From NCBI RefSeq assembly GCF_964340395.1, contig NC_135563.1, positions 16,599,651 to 16,663,650 on the forward strand: DNA of 64,000 nucleotides. Direction: 5' to 3'. The translations under genes were made by a program, and so were the position numbers. Shown piece by piece: positions 40,087 to 52,390 of this stretch (its first letter is position 1; each line of letters begins with the position of its first letter). The notes under the pieces were generated by a model, which did no database searches, was not told the DNA's origin, and was given only the letters and a program-made list of their open reading frames with translations. The stretch comes from Glandiceps talaboti (Eukaryota > Hemichordata > Enteropneusta > Spengelidae).

Positions 40087-41555
40087 CAATAAAATGGATG
40101 TGACGTGAATTTGAACTGATATTTGCCCTTAACTACGCTGTTTGTATCGTCATGAGACCTTTGAAGGGTTGAATATTTAGAAAAATAACACTAAACTGAT
40201 GCAGACGATTGTTCCACTTCAAAGAGAAAATTGAGACTTCGTTTTGAACACATGAGGCACTTCGAAAAGAACGTGACGTTTTTTGAATACTTGAACAAAA
40301 AGTGTGATTAATACGCAATTTCAAATGATGGAATGTTCAAGCATGCGTGCATTTTCTTGGAAAAAGACATATTACACAACTAAGTCACACAGTATTACAC
40401 CCTCGTATGCCCCACGGATCTAGCACTGCTGGCAAATCCTACAAACGACGTGTTGTGTTCTTCATTATAGTAACATGAGCGTACTGGATGAATCGAACAG
40501 GATCATATGGCTAAAAAAAACGTGGATAACAATGAAAGAATGTCTTATGTACATAGTTAAAGTGACATTGATGGTATTTTCTCTGACATACCCTGGGAGA
40601 AATCACAAGAATGTTGCTAGTTAGTTCAGCAACATCCACAAACGCTCGTTGTATTTGTGAAAACAAAGAGACAGTGACGTGGAGGATGTGTTGTCACTAC
40701 AAAGGATTCTCCCGTAAACCCTTGCAAGAAAATCCAAACTTGACCATACATGTGCCAAGAGCAGTCAGGCTTCTTTATATGTTTTGAAAGTTGAGTGTGT
40801 TACCAATATATTGTTTTATCCAACAGAGTCCAACAGGGTTGTTCTGAAGTTGTTCATTAGCAGTAATCAATGGAAGTTTTCTAAAAGCAGAAATAGGCCT
40901 GACTGAACATGTCCATAATCCTGAGTAAATCTAGTCCGGTTAGACTTTGTGGTAGGATATCAGATTCACATTGGGAAAATGTCAACGAACAGACATAGGA
41001 AAACAGATAGTGATACATAATCAATGTTAAATAAAGTAATCTCCCATGAGGACAAATCTGAGTAATGCCCTATCACCTGATTTCATAAACTCTGATTTTT
41101 GACATTTTCAGCAAGAAATGTGTTTTACAAGGATTCTTCATGACTGCCCATTTAATTGATAATCTTTGTTCATAATTATCAGACTGTTCAAATTGGTGTA
41201 TATTAAATGATTATAACCGATTCCATTAAACCAACTAATATTGCAGTAGTTCGATTTCTTTGCTGCCAATTAGTCCATAGGCAAGAAGATAACATAATGG
41301 AGGTCGTTGCCATGTCATTTTACGATCCAACTTCATAACAAATATGGCCGATAACAGCTTGTGTTAAACCACAAGTTTTCGACTCTCGATTCGACGATTC
41401 AATATTCAGGAGGTACCGTGATAGCGCAATTACATTATCACCTGTTTGCAACAGATTTCACGCATCTGTAAACAATTGCTGATATGGGGGCTAAACGAGC
41501 TATATATAGGATGTTATTACACATTTATCTTGTATTACACATTTATCTTGCCTTA

Positions 41556-41997
41556 AATGTATGTATGTATGTATGTATGTATGTATGTATGTATGTATGT
41601 ATGTATGTATGTATGTATGTATGTATGTATGTATGTATGTATGTATGTATGTATGTATGTGTGTGTGTCTGTGTGTGTGTGCGTGCGGGCGTGCGTGCGT
41701 GCATGCATGCATGTATATATGTACGTACGTACGTATGTATGTATGTATGTATGTATGTATGTATGTATGTATGTATGTATGTATGTATGTATGAATGTAT
41801 GTATGTATGTATGTATGTATGAATGTATGAATGTATGTATGTATGTATGTATGTATGTATGTATGTATGTATGTATGTATGTATGTATGCATGCATGCAT
41901 GCATGCATGCATGCATGCATGCATGCATGCATGCATGCATGCATGTATGTATGTATGTATGTATGTATGTATGTATGTATGTATGTATGTATGCATA
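41556..41997. repeat. Long (ATGT)n array with (ATGC)n block
   Basis: About 440 bp, the longest microsatellite here: ATGT, a GT/CGTG core, ATGC, CGTA, ATGT with GAATGT variants, a pure ATGC block of about 60 bp (about 41885-41945), then ATGT again. The many Met-Tyr-Val-Cys and His-Thr-Tyr-Ile frames on both strands, up to 187 codons, are translations of the array. Confidence 0.95.
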
Positions 41998-43307
41998 TCA
42001 GTTCGTCCATGTGTACCAACGTACGAAGATTTTATCGTTTTATCAACGAAACAGTGTCGAGGGAAGTATATTTCTTTGAATGAAAAAGATAACCCAGTGC
42101 AGGTGCCTTGTATTAGTTGAAGATTCCTAATCTACTTAAAGCATAGGATTAAACAACATTGAAATATCAAGAATTGTAACAGTTATTTCGGAGCGACAAG
42201 TTGACTTCTAAATTTAGACCTGGAATTTGGAGTTCCCCCTAAGGGTTTTATGGATGATAAGACCGATTAACAAGACTCTCCAGTGATTGATAGATGTCAA
42301 AGAAAAGTTAATTTAAATATCACAATTCAGACATAAGTGGAGCCAATATATATGTAGATTGCGTTTCTCTGAGAGTACTTTGTAAAATATTACATTCATT
42401 CAAAGTTCATTCGTATTTCTCACAGATGTGGCCACTATTTATGGTAAAACATTTAAAGTAATGTTAAATGTCCTGCATATAAAATAATATACCATGTCAA
42501 GTTGTGAAATAATCAAACCCCAATTGTTAGCAACCTTTGCAAATTAGTTCACGTTATCCACATGTGTTGATTTAGTCATTTTAATCTAATAATAATAGAG
42601 GAAGTGTTGTAGTATGGAGTCAAGGTCATAATATCCACACAATAACCCAAGAATATCACTCCTTTATGATCAACACGTATCACAGGTTGCTCAGCCTGGT
42701 AACAGTGGAACGGTGTACACAACAAGTTAATCAACAACTACAGCTTTTCAAATACATCAAACGACTACACTGCTGGGGTGCACAAGCAAATGAAAATAAA
42801 CAATTTATGCAATCAAAATAACTGTAAAAAGCTAATAGTGTGGAATAATGTCGGCTAAAACGCATGTCAACTGGGAAATCCCCTTTACCTCAACAACCCT
42901 TTTCTGTTTTCAAACCCAGTGATGGGCATACAACATTAGAAAGGTTACTATGGCGACGTGGCATATATGTTTGATGTTGTACTTAAATTACAATTTCAAT
43001 GTGTCACTTCTTTATTACGGAGGTATAACAAGCTCATTTTGATAATAGCCAATGACCATCTCATTAAATAGTACATTTATAGATTGCAGAAACAAATAAA
43101 AAAATGTCTCAATGTAAAAAAAACCAACAGCCTGAATAATGATTCAGACTAACTTTTGTTTCACTTCAGTTATTTTCGTTCAGTCATTTAACAAACATCG
43201 AATATGTGTTTATAGATAGCACATTTACATTTAATGCAGGAAAGACGCACAAAGTGTGTACCCTATGAGCCCATATGGCTTGTTTGGTTTGCAAGGGCAT
43301 GTCAAAA

Positions 43308-43454
43308 CGTACCGATCTGTCAATTCGTATACATTTACATAACTGATCTATCAGTTCGTTCACGTACACATCTGATCAGTCAATTCGTACACATACAGAC
43401 CTGATTGTCAGTTCGTACACATACAGTAGTTATCTGTCCATTCGTATACATACA

Positions 43455-43488
<34 letters not shown>

Positions 43489-43820
43489 CATACATACATA
43501 ACAGATCTGTCGAATCGTACACATACACATCTGATCAGTCAATTCGTACACATACAGACCTGATTGTCAGTTCGTACATATACAGAAGTGATCTGTCCAT
43601 TCATATACATATACCTATATACTTGATTGTCAGTTCGTACATATACAGAAGTGATCTGTCCATTCATATACATACTGTCGATTCGTACACATGCAGAACT
43701 GATCTATCCATTCGAACATACATAACTGATCTGTCAATTAGTACACACACAGAACTGGTCTGTCAGTCTTATAGATACATAACTGATCTGTCAATTCGTA
43801 CACATACAGAGAGACAAATT
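43308..43820. repeat. GATCTGTC-type minisatellite with higher-order period
   Basis: Units of about 27-30 bp resemble GATCTGTCAATTCGTACACATACAGAACT. A longer block starting CACATCTGATCAGTCAATTC recurs at about 43366 and 43524, a higher-order period near 158 bp. An ATAC microsatellite at 43444-43502 interrupts the first block. Confidence 0.8.
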
Positions 43821-43822
43821 AC

Positions 43823-43825
<3 letters not shown>

Positions 43826-43856
<31 letters not shown>

Positions 43857-43857
43857 A
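43826..43857. repeat. (ACTA)n microsatellite
   Basis: Eight ACTA units directly after the minisatellite. Confidence 0.9.
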
Positions 43858-43978
43858 CATGCTTCCAATATACTATTCGATTGGTAAATATTGCTAATGT
43901 AGTAAGGTACTACAATTGACTTGGTAAATGTGTATTCAACAAGTCATACCCTTATAAATGAGTTTGATCAGCCAAGTG

Positions 43979-43980
<2 letters not shown>

Positions 43981-44063
<83 letters not shown>
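43981..44063. repeat. (TA)n microsatellite
   Basis: About 41 TA units; the Ile-Tyr frame through it is an artefact. Confidence 0.95.
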
Positions 44064-44067
<4 letters not shown>

Positions 44068-44162
44068 TCTGAAACTGAGTTGCTTGAACAACATGATCTT
44101 TTATGTGGTAGTGTTGAATGACCTAAGTGAATTCACTTTGTTTGAATGATAACTTGAGAGAG

Positions 44163-44398
44163 AACGCTTTAATTCATTCACTTTCATTTATCCGCAAGGC
44201 ATCGATCCGAACTTAGGCAGAGTTCACGTGTGAGACTTTCGAGGCAACTTCTCTTAAATGTATTGACAACTGCTTCTACTGTTATTGTAATACGTGCAAG
44301 GGGTGTCGACTAGCAAGTCTAATACGTCACTTCCGCCTAAGTTCGGATGGAAGCCAACTCCGTACTGATTAGATTAGGAATGTGAATGAAACCAGCGC
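44163..44398. mobile_element. Foldback element, about 235 bp
   Basis: The left arm contains TTCATTCACTTT and ATCCGAACTTAGGC (44205-44218). The right arm contains the exact reverse complement of the latter at 44335-44348 and of TTCATTCAC at about 44384-44392. Similarity extends further inward (ACGT...GAGACTT against ACGTATTAGACTT). No ORF or clear target-site duplication. It looks like a decayed foldback or MITE copy in intron 1. Confidence 0.5.
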
Positions 44399-47300
44399 AT
44401 TTTATCTCACTCAACATCCAGGTTTACAACATGAATTCACAAGGTATCTTTTCCAATTAAGGAATGGACAGGTTATTACGTCACTATTACTCTGGTGCCT
44501 ACTTTTCATTCAAACCACATGAACTATATTACACACTGAATGGTAACGGTGAAGAGCGTAACATAAGCCAGAATGATATTCAGATGCATTCACATAGTAT
44601 AACAGACAAATTTATCCACGAGATTGTCATGACCTTTCTATGATCATATCTCGTTTCTCGTTCGACAGCTAACTACAATTGTCACAATTCCAAATTGCAA
44701 ATGGCTGAAACTAAAACTAGTTGACTTGAACGGTCGTTCCTGTTACTGTTGACTATCGGAGACTTTAAAATCATATTTAATTAGCCTGTCAGTAATACTG
44801 GTAATAAAACGTAACGGATATTAATAACTCATCCAGGAGGTCACCCCATATCTAGTCTATGATGTACTCGTTGCTTCTACATACAGTGAAATCATTGGGG
44901 TCATAACTAGTTGTAATTTGAATATATCATGGCATGTACTAAATGTTTGCAAAAGTCAACCTACAAATCAGCTGTATTCGTCACGTTCTCGCTCATACAG
45001 CTGCACCAACATCTATATTATATGTGTGTTTGTTCTGTCTTGGTTGAGATATTGTCACCATTTTGTCCTCTTTGGTCGCTGTAAAATCCTTTTAGATAAC
45101 GAGGAACAAGTTCAGAACGCAGCTGAGTGTCAGGTCTGTTAAGCAAACAAGTCTAACCATGTCCAAAATCTTTCCAAACGCTTTTATTAGTGAGCTGTGT
45201 GTGTTTCGTTACAAAGTTTCATCCGTTCCGAGTAATTATAGGCACTATAATAAAATAGCTTACCGAACTTTTCCAATTGAGTATGATCCCACCAGACACC
45301 GTCAGTCTTTCCTAGATACTCATGTAGATACTCATCGTCTCAGAGTTTCAAGTATGATTAAAAAACGTACGCGCTTCGCAAGAGATCTTTTTTTACATGT
45401 CCATGTCTCCCTTACAATCTCTGTAACCAGTAATCTCTGACATCCTTCCGTCACTATCATAGTATTTTAAACACAACCTTGACCTTTCCGAAATCAAAGT
45501 GTTTTGTATTCACCATTTTTCTTTAACACTAAAGATTTCTTTTAAAAACAACATATTTATTGGTATTGTCACTGTTAGTGCTGAGCCTAATGTTTTTTTT
45601 GCCGAGAGCAGACGCAGTGTAATTATGTTTTCAGTCTCGCTATTATTTCATTTGTTTTTGATGCGGTCACTCTATAATTGGGAAGACATGCCTCTAAATT
45701 TGTTGGATCATCTACGTTAGGGAACAGTTTACTGTGCAAGCAAAATTTGATTCATATGCTATTGTACCAAATAGAACTCAAATTGGTATGACCTAAGGGG
45801 CCATAGATGCTATTTGTTATCTGTAGAATGTACAAGTAAATCTATGATGACTTGGTAGTGATAAATTGCGTCACTGATCTGAATGACTTCTGTTACATGG
45901 TAGATCCAATGTGTCCTAACATCGATATCATCATGATGTTGGCAAAATTGACGAATCACGAAATGCAGACAGTGTACCCTTTTCGCGAAAAACACCATTC
46001 TGTATTTTATGACTTATGTTCTCTATTATTTTTTAATGTCAATGTGGGTTAGCGCTATGATTTACCCCTCTGTTTAATAAAGTTATTGAGTAAAATATGT
46101 TATAGAAGGGGACAATAGTGACAATACATATTTGGTAGAATTAGCGTGCTACAACATGTGGGGCTCGCTGTATTAATTCGACGTCTACTTCATATTCAGT
46201 TGTCATTTATTGTTGCGCATGCTCCATGCTCAAAACGATGATGTATTCTCACGTCTGTATTTGTTGTCATGATTTCAGTTATTAGCATTTTACACTTAAA
46301 CTAATGGAATGTAACACTGACTACCCCTTTATTTCAAATTGATTTCACCATTTCACCTAGCTCTCTTTGCACCGTGTGTCAGTGATTGATTTATGGTCCA
46401 TTGCCCCTGATTCAATTAGTTTCAATTCAGTCACATTTCAGCCGTCGACTTGAGTTCCCACTTTGGCAAAATCACAAAAAACAGCAGTATTTTATTTCAA
46501 TCCAGGACAACTAATATTCTTAGCTCACTTAAGTTTCATAATCCTCCAAAAATGTGTCATAAAATTGTTTTAGAACGCAAACACGCTTTTGAATTATTTC
46601 TTTATTTAATCCACATTAAGCAAACTTACTTTTATTTCAAAGTAAATATGTATCATGTGGACTGCTGTCAAAGCAACTGATCAACCAACTTTCCGTTGTA
46701 TGTGTAATTGACAATTGCGATTCACAACGTGCAAACATTTTCTGAATAACAAATATACAACTGTAAAAGATGCTGCGAGGAAATATAAGATCGGTTGACT
46801 ATGTTCTGCAGTCAAAGCTTAATATCTTCACATGATTACCTTGTGCAAGGAATCGCCAGGGATATGTAGTGAGACGGTAAATAACACGATGGCAATTCTC
46901 CTAGCATGATTCGTGTACATCAGATACAGTGAAAAAAAGCAGTATACGTATAAATAATTTAGGTAGCTCATAAAAATCAAAAGTAAAACCGTTATCTTAG
47001 GCAATAGGAAATATGACCTTAATCAAGCAAGGTGTTTGTAAGGTCACATTTGACACAATGTGAAATGTCAGCTTTAATGTTTCTAATGAGTGATAAGCTA
47101 GACAGAACCATGACGTAGAATGAATTGCAAAACCTTTCAAAGTACTACATAAATATCAAAAAGGTGATAACTGTCCATAGTCACTTGTAGCGACTCACTC
47201 AAAGGGATACGTATATAAATCTTCACAGCACCTCTGTTCCAGTGCACTTCAGTGGTAAATGTTTGCATTCTCTGTTAACACTAAGAAGTTCAAACATTTG

Positions 47301-47436
47301 ATGATGAGTATACCCTCGAAACCCAACTACACAGTCATTCGTATGCATTTCAATGTCGGCTTTAATAGAAAAGTCAATCAAATCGCATAATTTCACTGCA
47401 GCCATTTTATCTTCGCAAGGAATGCTTATGTTGTGG

Positions 47437-47437
47437 C

Positions 47438-47482
<45 letters not shown>

Positions 47483-47556
47483 GTATGTATGTATGTATGT
47501 ATGTATGTATGTATGTATGTATGTATGTATGTATGTATGTGCGAGCGCGTACGTAC

Positions 47557-47603
<47 letters not shown>

Positions 47604-47625
47604 CACGTGTGTGTGCGCGTTTGTA
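47437..47625. repeat. (ATGT)n-(GT)n microsatellite
   Basis: An ATGT array grades into CGTA, GT and GCGC units. The Tyr-Val-Cys and His-Thr frames on both strands are artefacts. Confidence 0.95.
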
Positions 47626-48818
47626 TCATCATTTCCTCTAGAACCATAGGCTCTAACACAATGAAACCTGGTACACATAGTGTATGTTGTTGTGCAAGAA
47701 CTAGGTTTTAAAGCAAAATTTGTGCATAGTAATCACTCAAACTTACATATTTTTATCAAAATCCGCCGTTTTTCTTTAGCCATCATTCAAGAGCGGCATT
47801 GTGTCAAAAACGTTTGGTTCGATGTGATGCACCAGTTCTGCACATCTTTGCTCATATCTAAATCTGATTAGGTTTTCAATAAATTCGATGCATATCAATC
47901 ACACTAATTTGTATATTATTGAATGAAATTTGTTGTTTTCCTTATTTACTTAGTAAGATGCGACTAAATTAAATCAATACCCGGTAAATATATTCTTTAT
48001 GGATGAAGCAATATATTATTCACATTTTAGCGAGATTAGTGCATAGCATTTTGTATAATGGATATGATAATTAAGTATTTTCACAATGTCATCATTTTTT
48101 CAACTACTACTACATCAAATAAAACGATTTGCATAATTAGCATAATAATTAACGATGCATTGATATGCCAAAAATTGATGGCTCAAGTACCTGGTGCACA
48201 TATGCTTTATAAGCACATGATTGATATACATAATGTTCAGCATAATTTTCCTTTATTCATGAATTTAAAGAAGAACCCGTTTTATGACAGATTTCTTTAC
48301 ATGAATACTACATGAGTGAAGAATTGTGTGATACATTTGAAGCGAAATGCGTGTGTTCAAGTGTATTATAAGTAGCACATATTGCATTATGATTCAGTGA
48401 CGGTGTCAATTCAGAGTTACTCTTGAGAAACTGATCTTCAGTTAATAGCCGGTATTGTTTACATCATGACAACAAGGAATGGTTTTGCAACTTGACTAAA
48501 GTTATTACTCGAAACAACCAGATACCATGATGCCATCAACTTGATTACATGTTTGATATTTTGCCGATTCAACTGATTGATTGTTTTATATAGACAGACA
48601 AGTTCGTATAAGCTATAGGCTTGATCACCAATTTGCAACACATGTTACGTGCTTTATATTCTATCCACGTTCTAGTACTTTAACAGCCAGGTTTGATTAA
48701 CGCAAGCACCTTGAAATGAAACGTAAATCCAGTTAAATATCCACCTTCAATATTGTCAGGTTTGGGTTGGAGATAGTTATATGGAAACGATATAGGAGTA
48801 TGAAGTGATAGGTCTTAC

Positions 48819-48885
48819 CTGAAGCCAAATACATGGTCAGTGCAACAACTGTGAACAATAGGAATGAGTGACATGCAATAGCCAT
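48819..48885 (-). CDS. nAChR-like subunit, exon 1 (signal peptide)
   Basis: The ATG at 48885-48883 opens 22 codons, MAIACHSFLLFTVVALTMYL followed by AS, a typical hydrophobic signal peptide. The exon then stops at a strong donor (G|GTAAGACC) in phase 1. An in-frame TGA lies five codons upstream of the ATG, which supports this start. Phase 1 is exactly what the exon 2 acceptor at 15429 needs: G plus AT gives Asp. No other minus-strand exon able to accept it was recognised between. The join to exon 2 across about 33.4 kb is therefore inference from strand, phase, content and the otherwise missing N-terminus of the receptor. It could instead be the signal exon of an unseen gene. Confidence 0.7.
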
Positions 48886-50238
48886 AGTTTCCCTTGGTCA
48901 GAGAGTACACAATTTCATCCTATGTCGCTTTGCTTAGTGATCCACGTCAAGTGTATGTTTCCCCAGAAGAACTTTAAACAGCTAAGTCCTATTCAAGCGT
49001 GATGATGATTATCGTTCTTGTACAGAGGACATCATTTGACAGAATCCAGAGAGACCGATCTCTCAAATCGTCTATCTTGTATTTGACTGTATGCCAAGCG
49101 TACAAGAGGAGATGAAATACTATGGGTCTTCTATTACCGCTGCTCAAAGTCAAATATTCCAAAAGTATCCTGATAATGTACAATGCATATCAGTAGGTAC
49201 AACGGATTCCCAGTGTGAACATCGCCACCATGCATGCCAGTCGTGGTTGACAGCGAATATAGATTATCGTAACAGTTCAAGGCTTGAAGTCGGCGTAAAC
49301 ATTCATTTTTGCTCTGTTGATCATTAATGGCTGGAAAATGTAAATCATAAGTATGGCGGAAATATTAATGTGGAAAATCAACCATGAGAATAGTGTGTTA
49401 AAACCAACTGTATGTGTAACTATGACAAATTTGCAAAGGAATGACAATCATCTCAGCGTACTAGTAGCCGCGAATTATATCAGGATTTTTCTTGGTCGAC
49501 CCAAAGGAAAGCACGAAACGTGTAATAACTTCGCGCATAAAAAAGTACAGTGCGTATTAACTGAAATTGAGTAGGCGACACACGCCGTAGCGATGAATAG
49601 TGCGAGGATAAGTATAATGTAGAAAACAACACCGGGTGATGACTCCTGTCAACGATTTCTAACAATGACGACTAAGTACAGCTGTTCATATTGGCATGGA
49701 TAACACTGTTGTGTGATGAGAGTCAGAATAGAATGGCCGTACTGGAAAATGCCCATGCGTGACAACATTATGGGCCACTTAACCCGGTATTGCAAAGTGT
49801 AAATGTCATCCTTGCAAATTGTAAGGGTGTTGAGTTTTGCAGCCTGACATCTCTAGATACATTTACAGAGAATATTTAAGGAATTGGCGATCTCGAGAGT
49901 AACAATATATAATACAAAACATGAAAATCTATTAAATCAATTTTTATTTAAATACTTCTTTATTTATTTTAATTTTCGACCCTAGGTCAAATTTTTGAAA
50001 CTGTCCTCTGCCAGCAATTTCTATGATTCCTGACACGACACCTACGTCGACTCCATGTGTCTCTTGATATTTCTTTAACATTAATTTCCTGGGTACGCTC
50101 AGGAAGTTAGGTTTCATCTTACAGCCTACGAAGTTAGAATCTTAATGTCTTCGTAAGTAATTCAAAGGACACGTAAGCTTGTGTCCGCCAAAATCCCATG
50201 GCACTTGTACAAATCTGGATGTCTGTGTTATTATTGAA

Positions 50239-50450
50239 AAGGGAACACCACTCCAGGAAATAAAGGCACTTTCGTATACTTTGGGCTCTGGAGATTCATT
50301 TTATGATTTCACATCATACAAATTTAGCACGATTGCCAAGAAACACCAAAATGAAACTTGTTTCACATCTATCGAGCTATAGAGTGCTCTAGCATTGCCT
50401 CATGGGAGTCAACAATTACCATTAGATAAACAATGAATATTCATGACTAT
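50239..50450 (+). mobile_element. Copy of the CACTCCAGG repeat family
   Basis: It opens with GGGAACACCACTCCAGGAAA, matching the terminal repeat at 3043-3156. It then follows the 33209-33416 copy through GATTTCAC, GCCAAGAAACACCAAAATGA and AATATTCATGACTAT. It merges at its far end with the palindrome at 50422-50488. Confidence 0.65.
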
Positions 50451-50488
50451 TTATCACTAAGAGTCATGAATATACATTGTTCATCTAA
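50422..50488. repeat. Near-perfect palindrome
   Basis: The left arm TTAGATAAACAATGAATATT continues into CATGACT. It pairs with the right arm AGTCATGAATATACATTGTT followed by CATCTAA, at about 25 of 27 positions. The loop is about 13 bases. Confidence 0.8.
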
Positions 50489-50609
50489 TACATATGCGTG
50501 CCTCTTAACTCCATATTCACCGAATCACATAAGACTTGTACAGCACAGATAGAGTATTCATTCATGTCAAATTTCTGAACCTAATTAGCAGGTGTAAATG
50601 TACACACAG

Positions 50610-50614
50610 TACAC

Positions 50615-50653
<39 letters not shown>
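50610..50653. repeat. (CA)n microsatellite
   Basis: About 20 CA units with one TA interruption. Confidence 0.9.
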
Positions 50654-50654
<1 letters not shown>

Positions 50655-51969
50655 TGAGAGACGTTTGTACTACTCCCATGCACAGATATAACACTCCAAG
50701 TATTGAAATGATATAGATGTAACCTTTTACAGTGATTCATTACGTCATCGCTCAAATGATATTAGTGTACAGCTTCGTCTAGCTCTTCATCTGTTTATAA
50801 TTGCCATGTTTTTGTTGTTGTTGTTTTTTTGCTTCGAGGTCTTGACGTCTGGTAGACGAGTTGTTTAGTGTCAACAACACTTGTCAGAGTGCTTGGTTAT
50901 TGCCTTTGATCCCGGTTCGTTTAGATTATGACGTAACCAATGATTGAGAAGTATGACTGATGGAGAAACCGTATTTGTTTCAAAATAGAGTTTCTAACAT
51001 TATTTTAACAAATTATTTGAAGCAAGGGATAATAATGATACAAAACATGGGGTCACAATCTTTTGTGAGCAAGGGGGTAAAGGCGATGACCACAAAATAT
51101 TGATGTTGTCAATTCCCCCCCCCCTCCTCTTCTGGCGACACGAACAGGAAACGTGTTTACCCTGTGCTGATCTTTGCTAATTAGACCGCTATGAAATATG
51201 ATTTATTACAAATTGAACTACGCGATAGGATATAGACCTATAGCACCAAATGACTTGTCATAATACGATTCTACACAGTCACATCAAGACCACATTCCAT
51301 AATGTCGTGTTAACGTTGTTTGCGTCATGTCACGTCACGTCACATCTTTTCTCATCGTTGATGACAACAGTGACAATGGAAAGAAATTTCTCCACGGAGT
51401 GAAATCCTTTCTATTTTGTAGTAATGTTACAGATGTGAATTATTTCTGATCAATAGGACATCTGTTTATAGCGTGCGAAAATTAAAGTTAGATATATCAA
51501 AATATATTTTGACATCATGGCTACCCACACTCAGTAGAGATTTATAGGAATCAGTATGCATTTACTCCCATAATCACATAACGATAAATCAGATTTTGGA
51601 CGCATTTAAAAATGGTAAACACACCATCTTCAACACATGGATAATATATATGTTGCTAATGTGTTATTTTTAAAAGAAATACAGATGCAGTAAAATACGT
51701 CGAATATATAATGTACACCATCGACGTTATGTCGGCCTAAAATATAATTAATCAGCTGTATATTCATCAAGCTAAGAGCACTTTATGTCTTTAGAAATAC
51801 ACGATACATCGTTGATGACAAACTGGCAGCTTGCTTGTAATACCTGTGAGCGGAATTCATTTATTGAGATGTCATATGGTCTCAGTATTAAATCATATTC
51901 ATGATAAATGTTCCGTTTACAGCAAGTTTTAAGGCTCGTCTTTTTTAAATTTATTAAACGAACTTTGAT

Positions 51970-52051
51970 ATCTGATTCATGGCAAGGTTGGACTTTATAT
52001 AACATACTTCGTCTGATTCATGGCAAGGTTGAACTTTATATAACATACTTC
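51970..52051. repeat. Recent 41-bp tandem duplication
   Basis: Two adjacent 41-bp copies starting TCTGATTCATGGCAAGGTTG differ at one base. They sit immediately before the LINE remnant. Confidence 0.85.
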
Positions 52052-52390
52052 GTGAAAAACTAGAAACGTTTGAAGTGTGGATCTTCCGACATATGCTGAG
52101 GATTTCATTCCAAGTAGACTATGTTACAAATGATCAGGTTTTTAGCATGGTTCATACAAAGGGTTGTCTTCTGAAAGACATCCAATTCGACGAACGTAAA
52201 ATCATGATCAGGTACTTCACGAATTAGAACTAGATAAATGTCCCTTTGCAGTGCGAGCAGAGGACGTAGACAACACAGGAAATAGTCATCAGATATGACA
52301 GAGTGGCTGGATCTGAGTTATGCTAAATGTGCCATTCTTGCGTATGACGGGAGAGGGTGGACTATCCACACAGTCAACCTCCTCTGGAGA
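52052..52390 (+). pseudogene. Decayed LINE reverse-transcriptase C-terminal fragment
   Basis: The frame from about 52052 reads EKLETFEVWIFRHMLRISF, then DYVTNDQVF, then LLKDIQFDERK. This is the pattern of the post-polymerase region of non-LTR reverse transcriptases (E.W..RRMLRISW...VTNEEVL..V...R.LL). After a frameshift, RGRRQHRK, then a stop, then MTEWLDLSYAKCAILAYD and WTIHTVNL match the usual family ending (GR.RR...D.I..WTGLS...C...A.DR..WR....N). At least one frameshift and internal stops make it inactive. Clade not determined. The 85-codon frame at 52320-52577 overlaps it in the wrong frame. Confidence 0.8.

Noticed and set aside
41500-42120. Many long open frames (up to 187 codons) of Met-Tyr-Val-Cys or His-Thr-Tyr-Ile
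   Set aside because: They are translations of an ATGT array whose 4-base unit keeps several frames free of stops on both strands. The same applies to frames at 3418-4203, 7669-7950, 11703-11976, 19765-20064, 22137-22496, 23510-23817, 28931-29323, 35082-35409 and 47223-47711.
45159-45720. Adjacent short plus-strand ORFs as a possible gene
   Set aside because: No recognisable motif, signal peptide or consistent splice sites; stops interrupt the intervening frame. It could be a degraded element, but nothing supports a call.
50179-50382. 67-codon plus-strand ORF
   Set aside because: It runs through the CACTCCAGG repeat copy and is a chance frame in repeat DNA.
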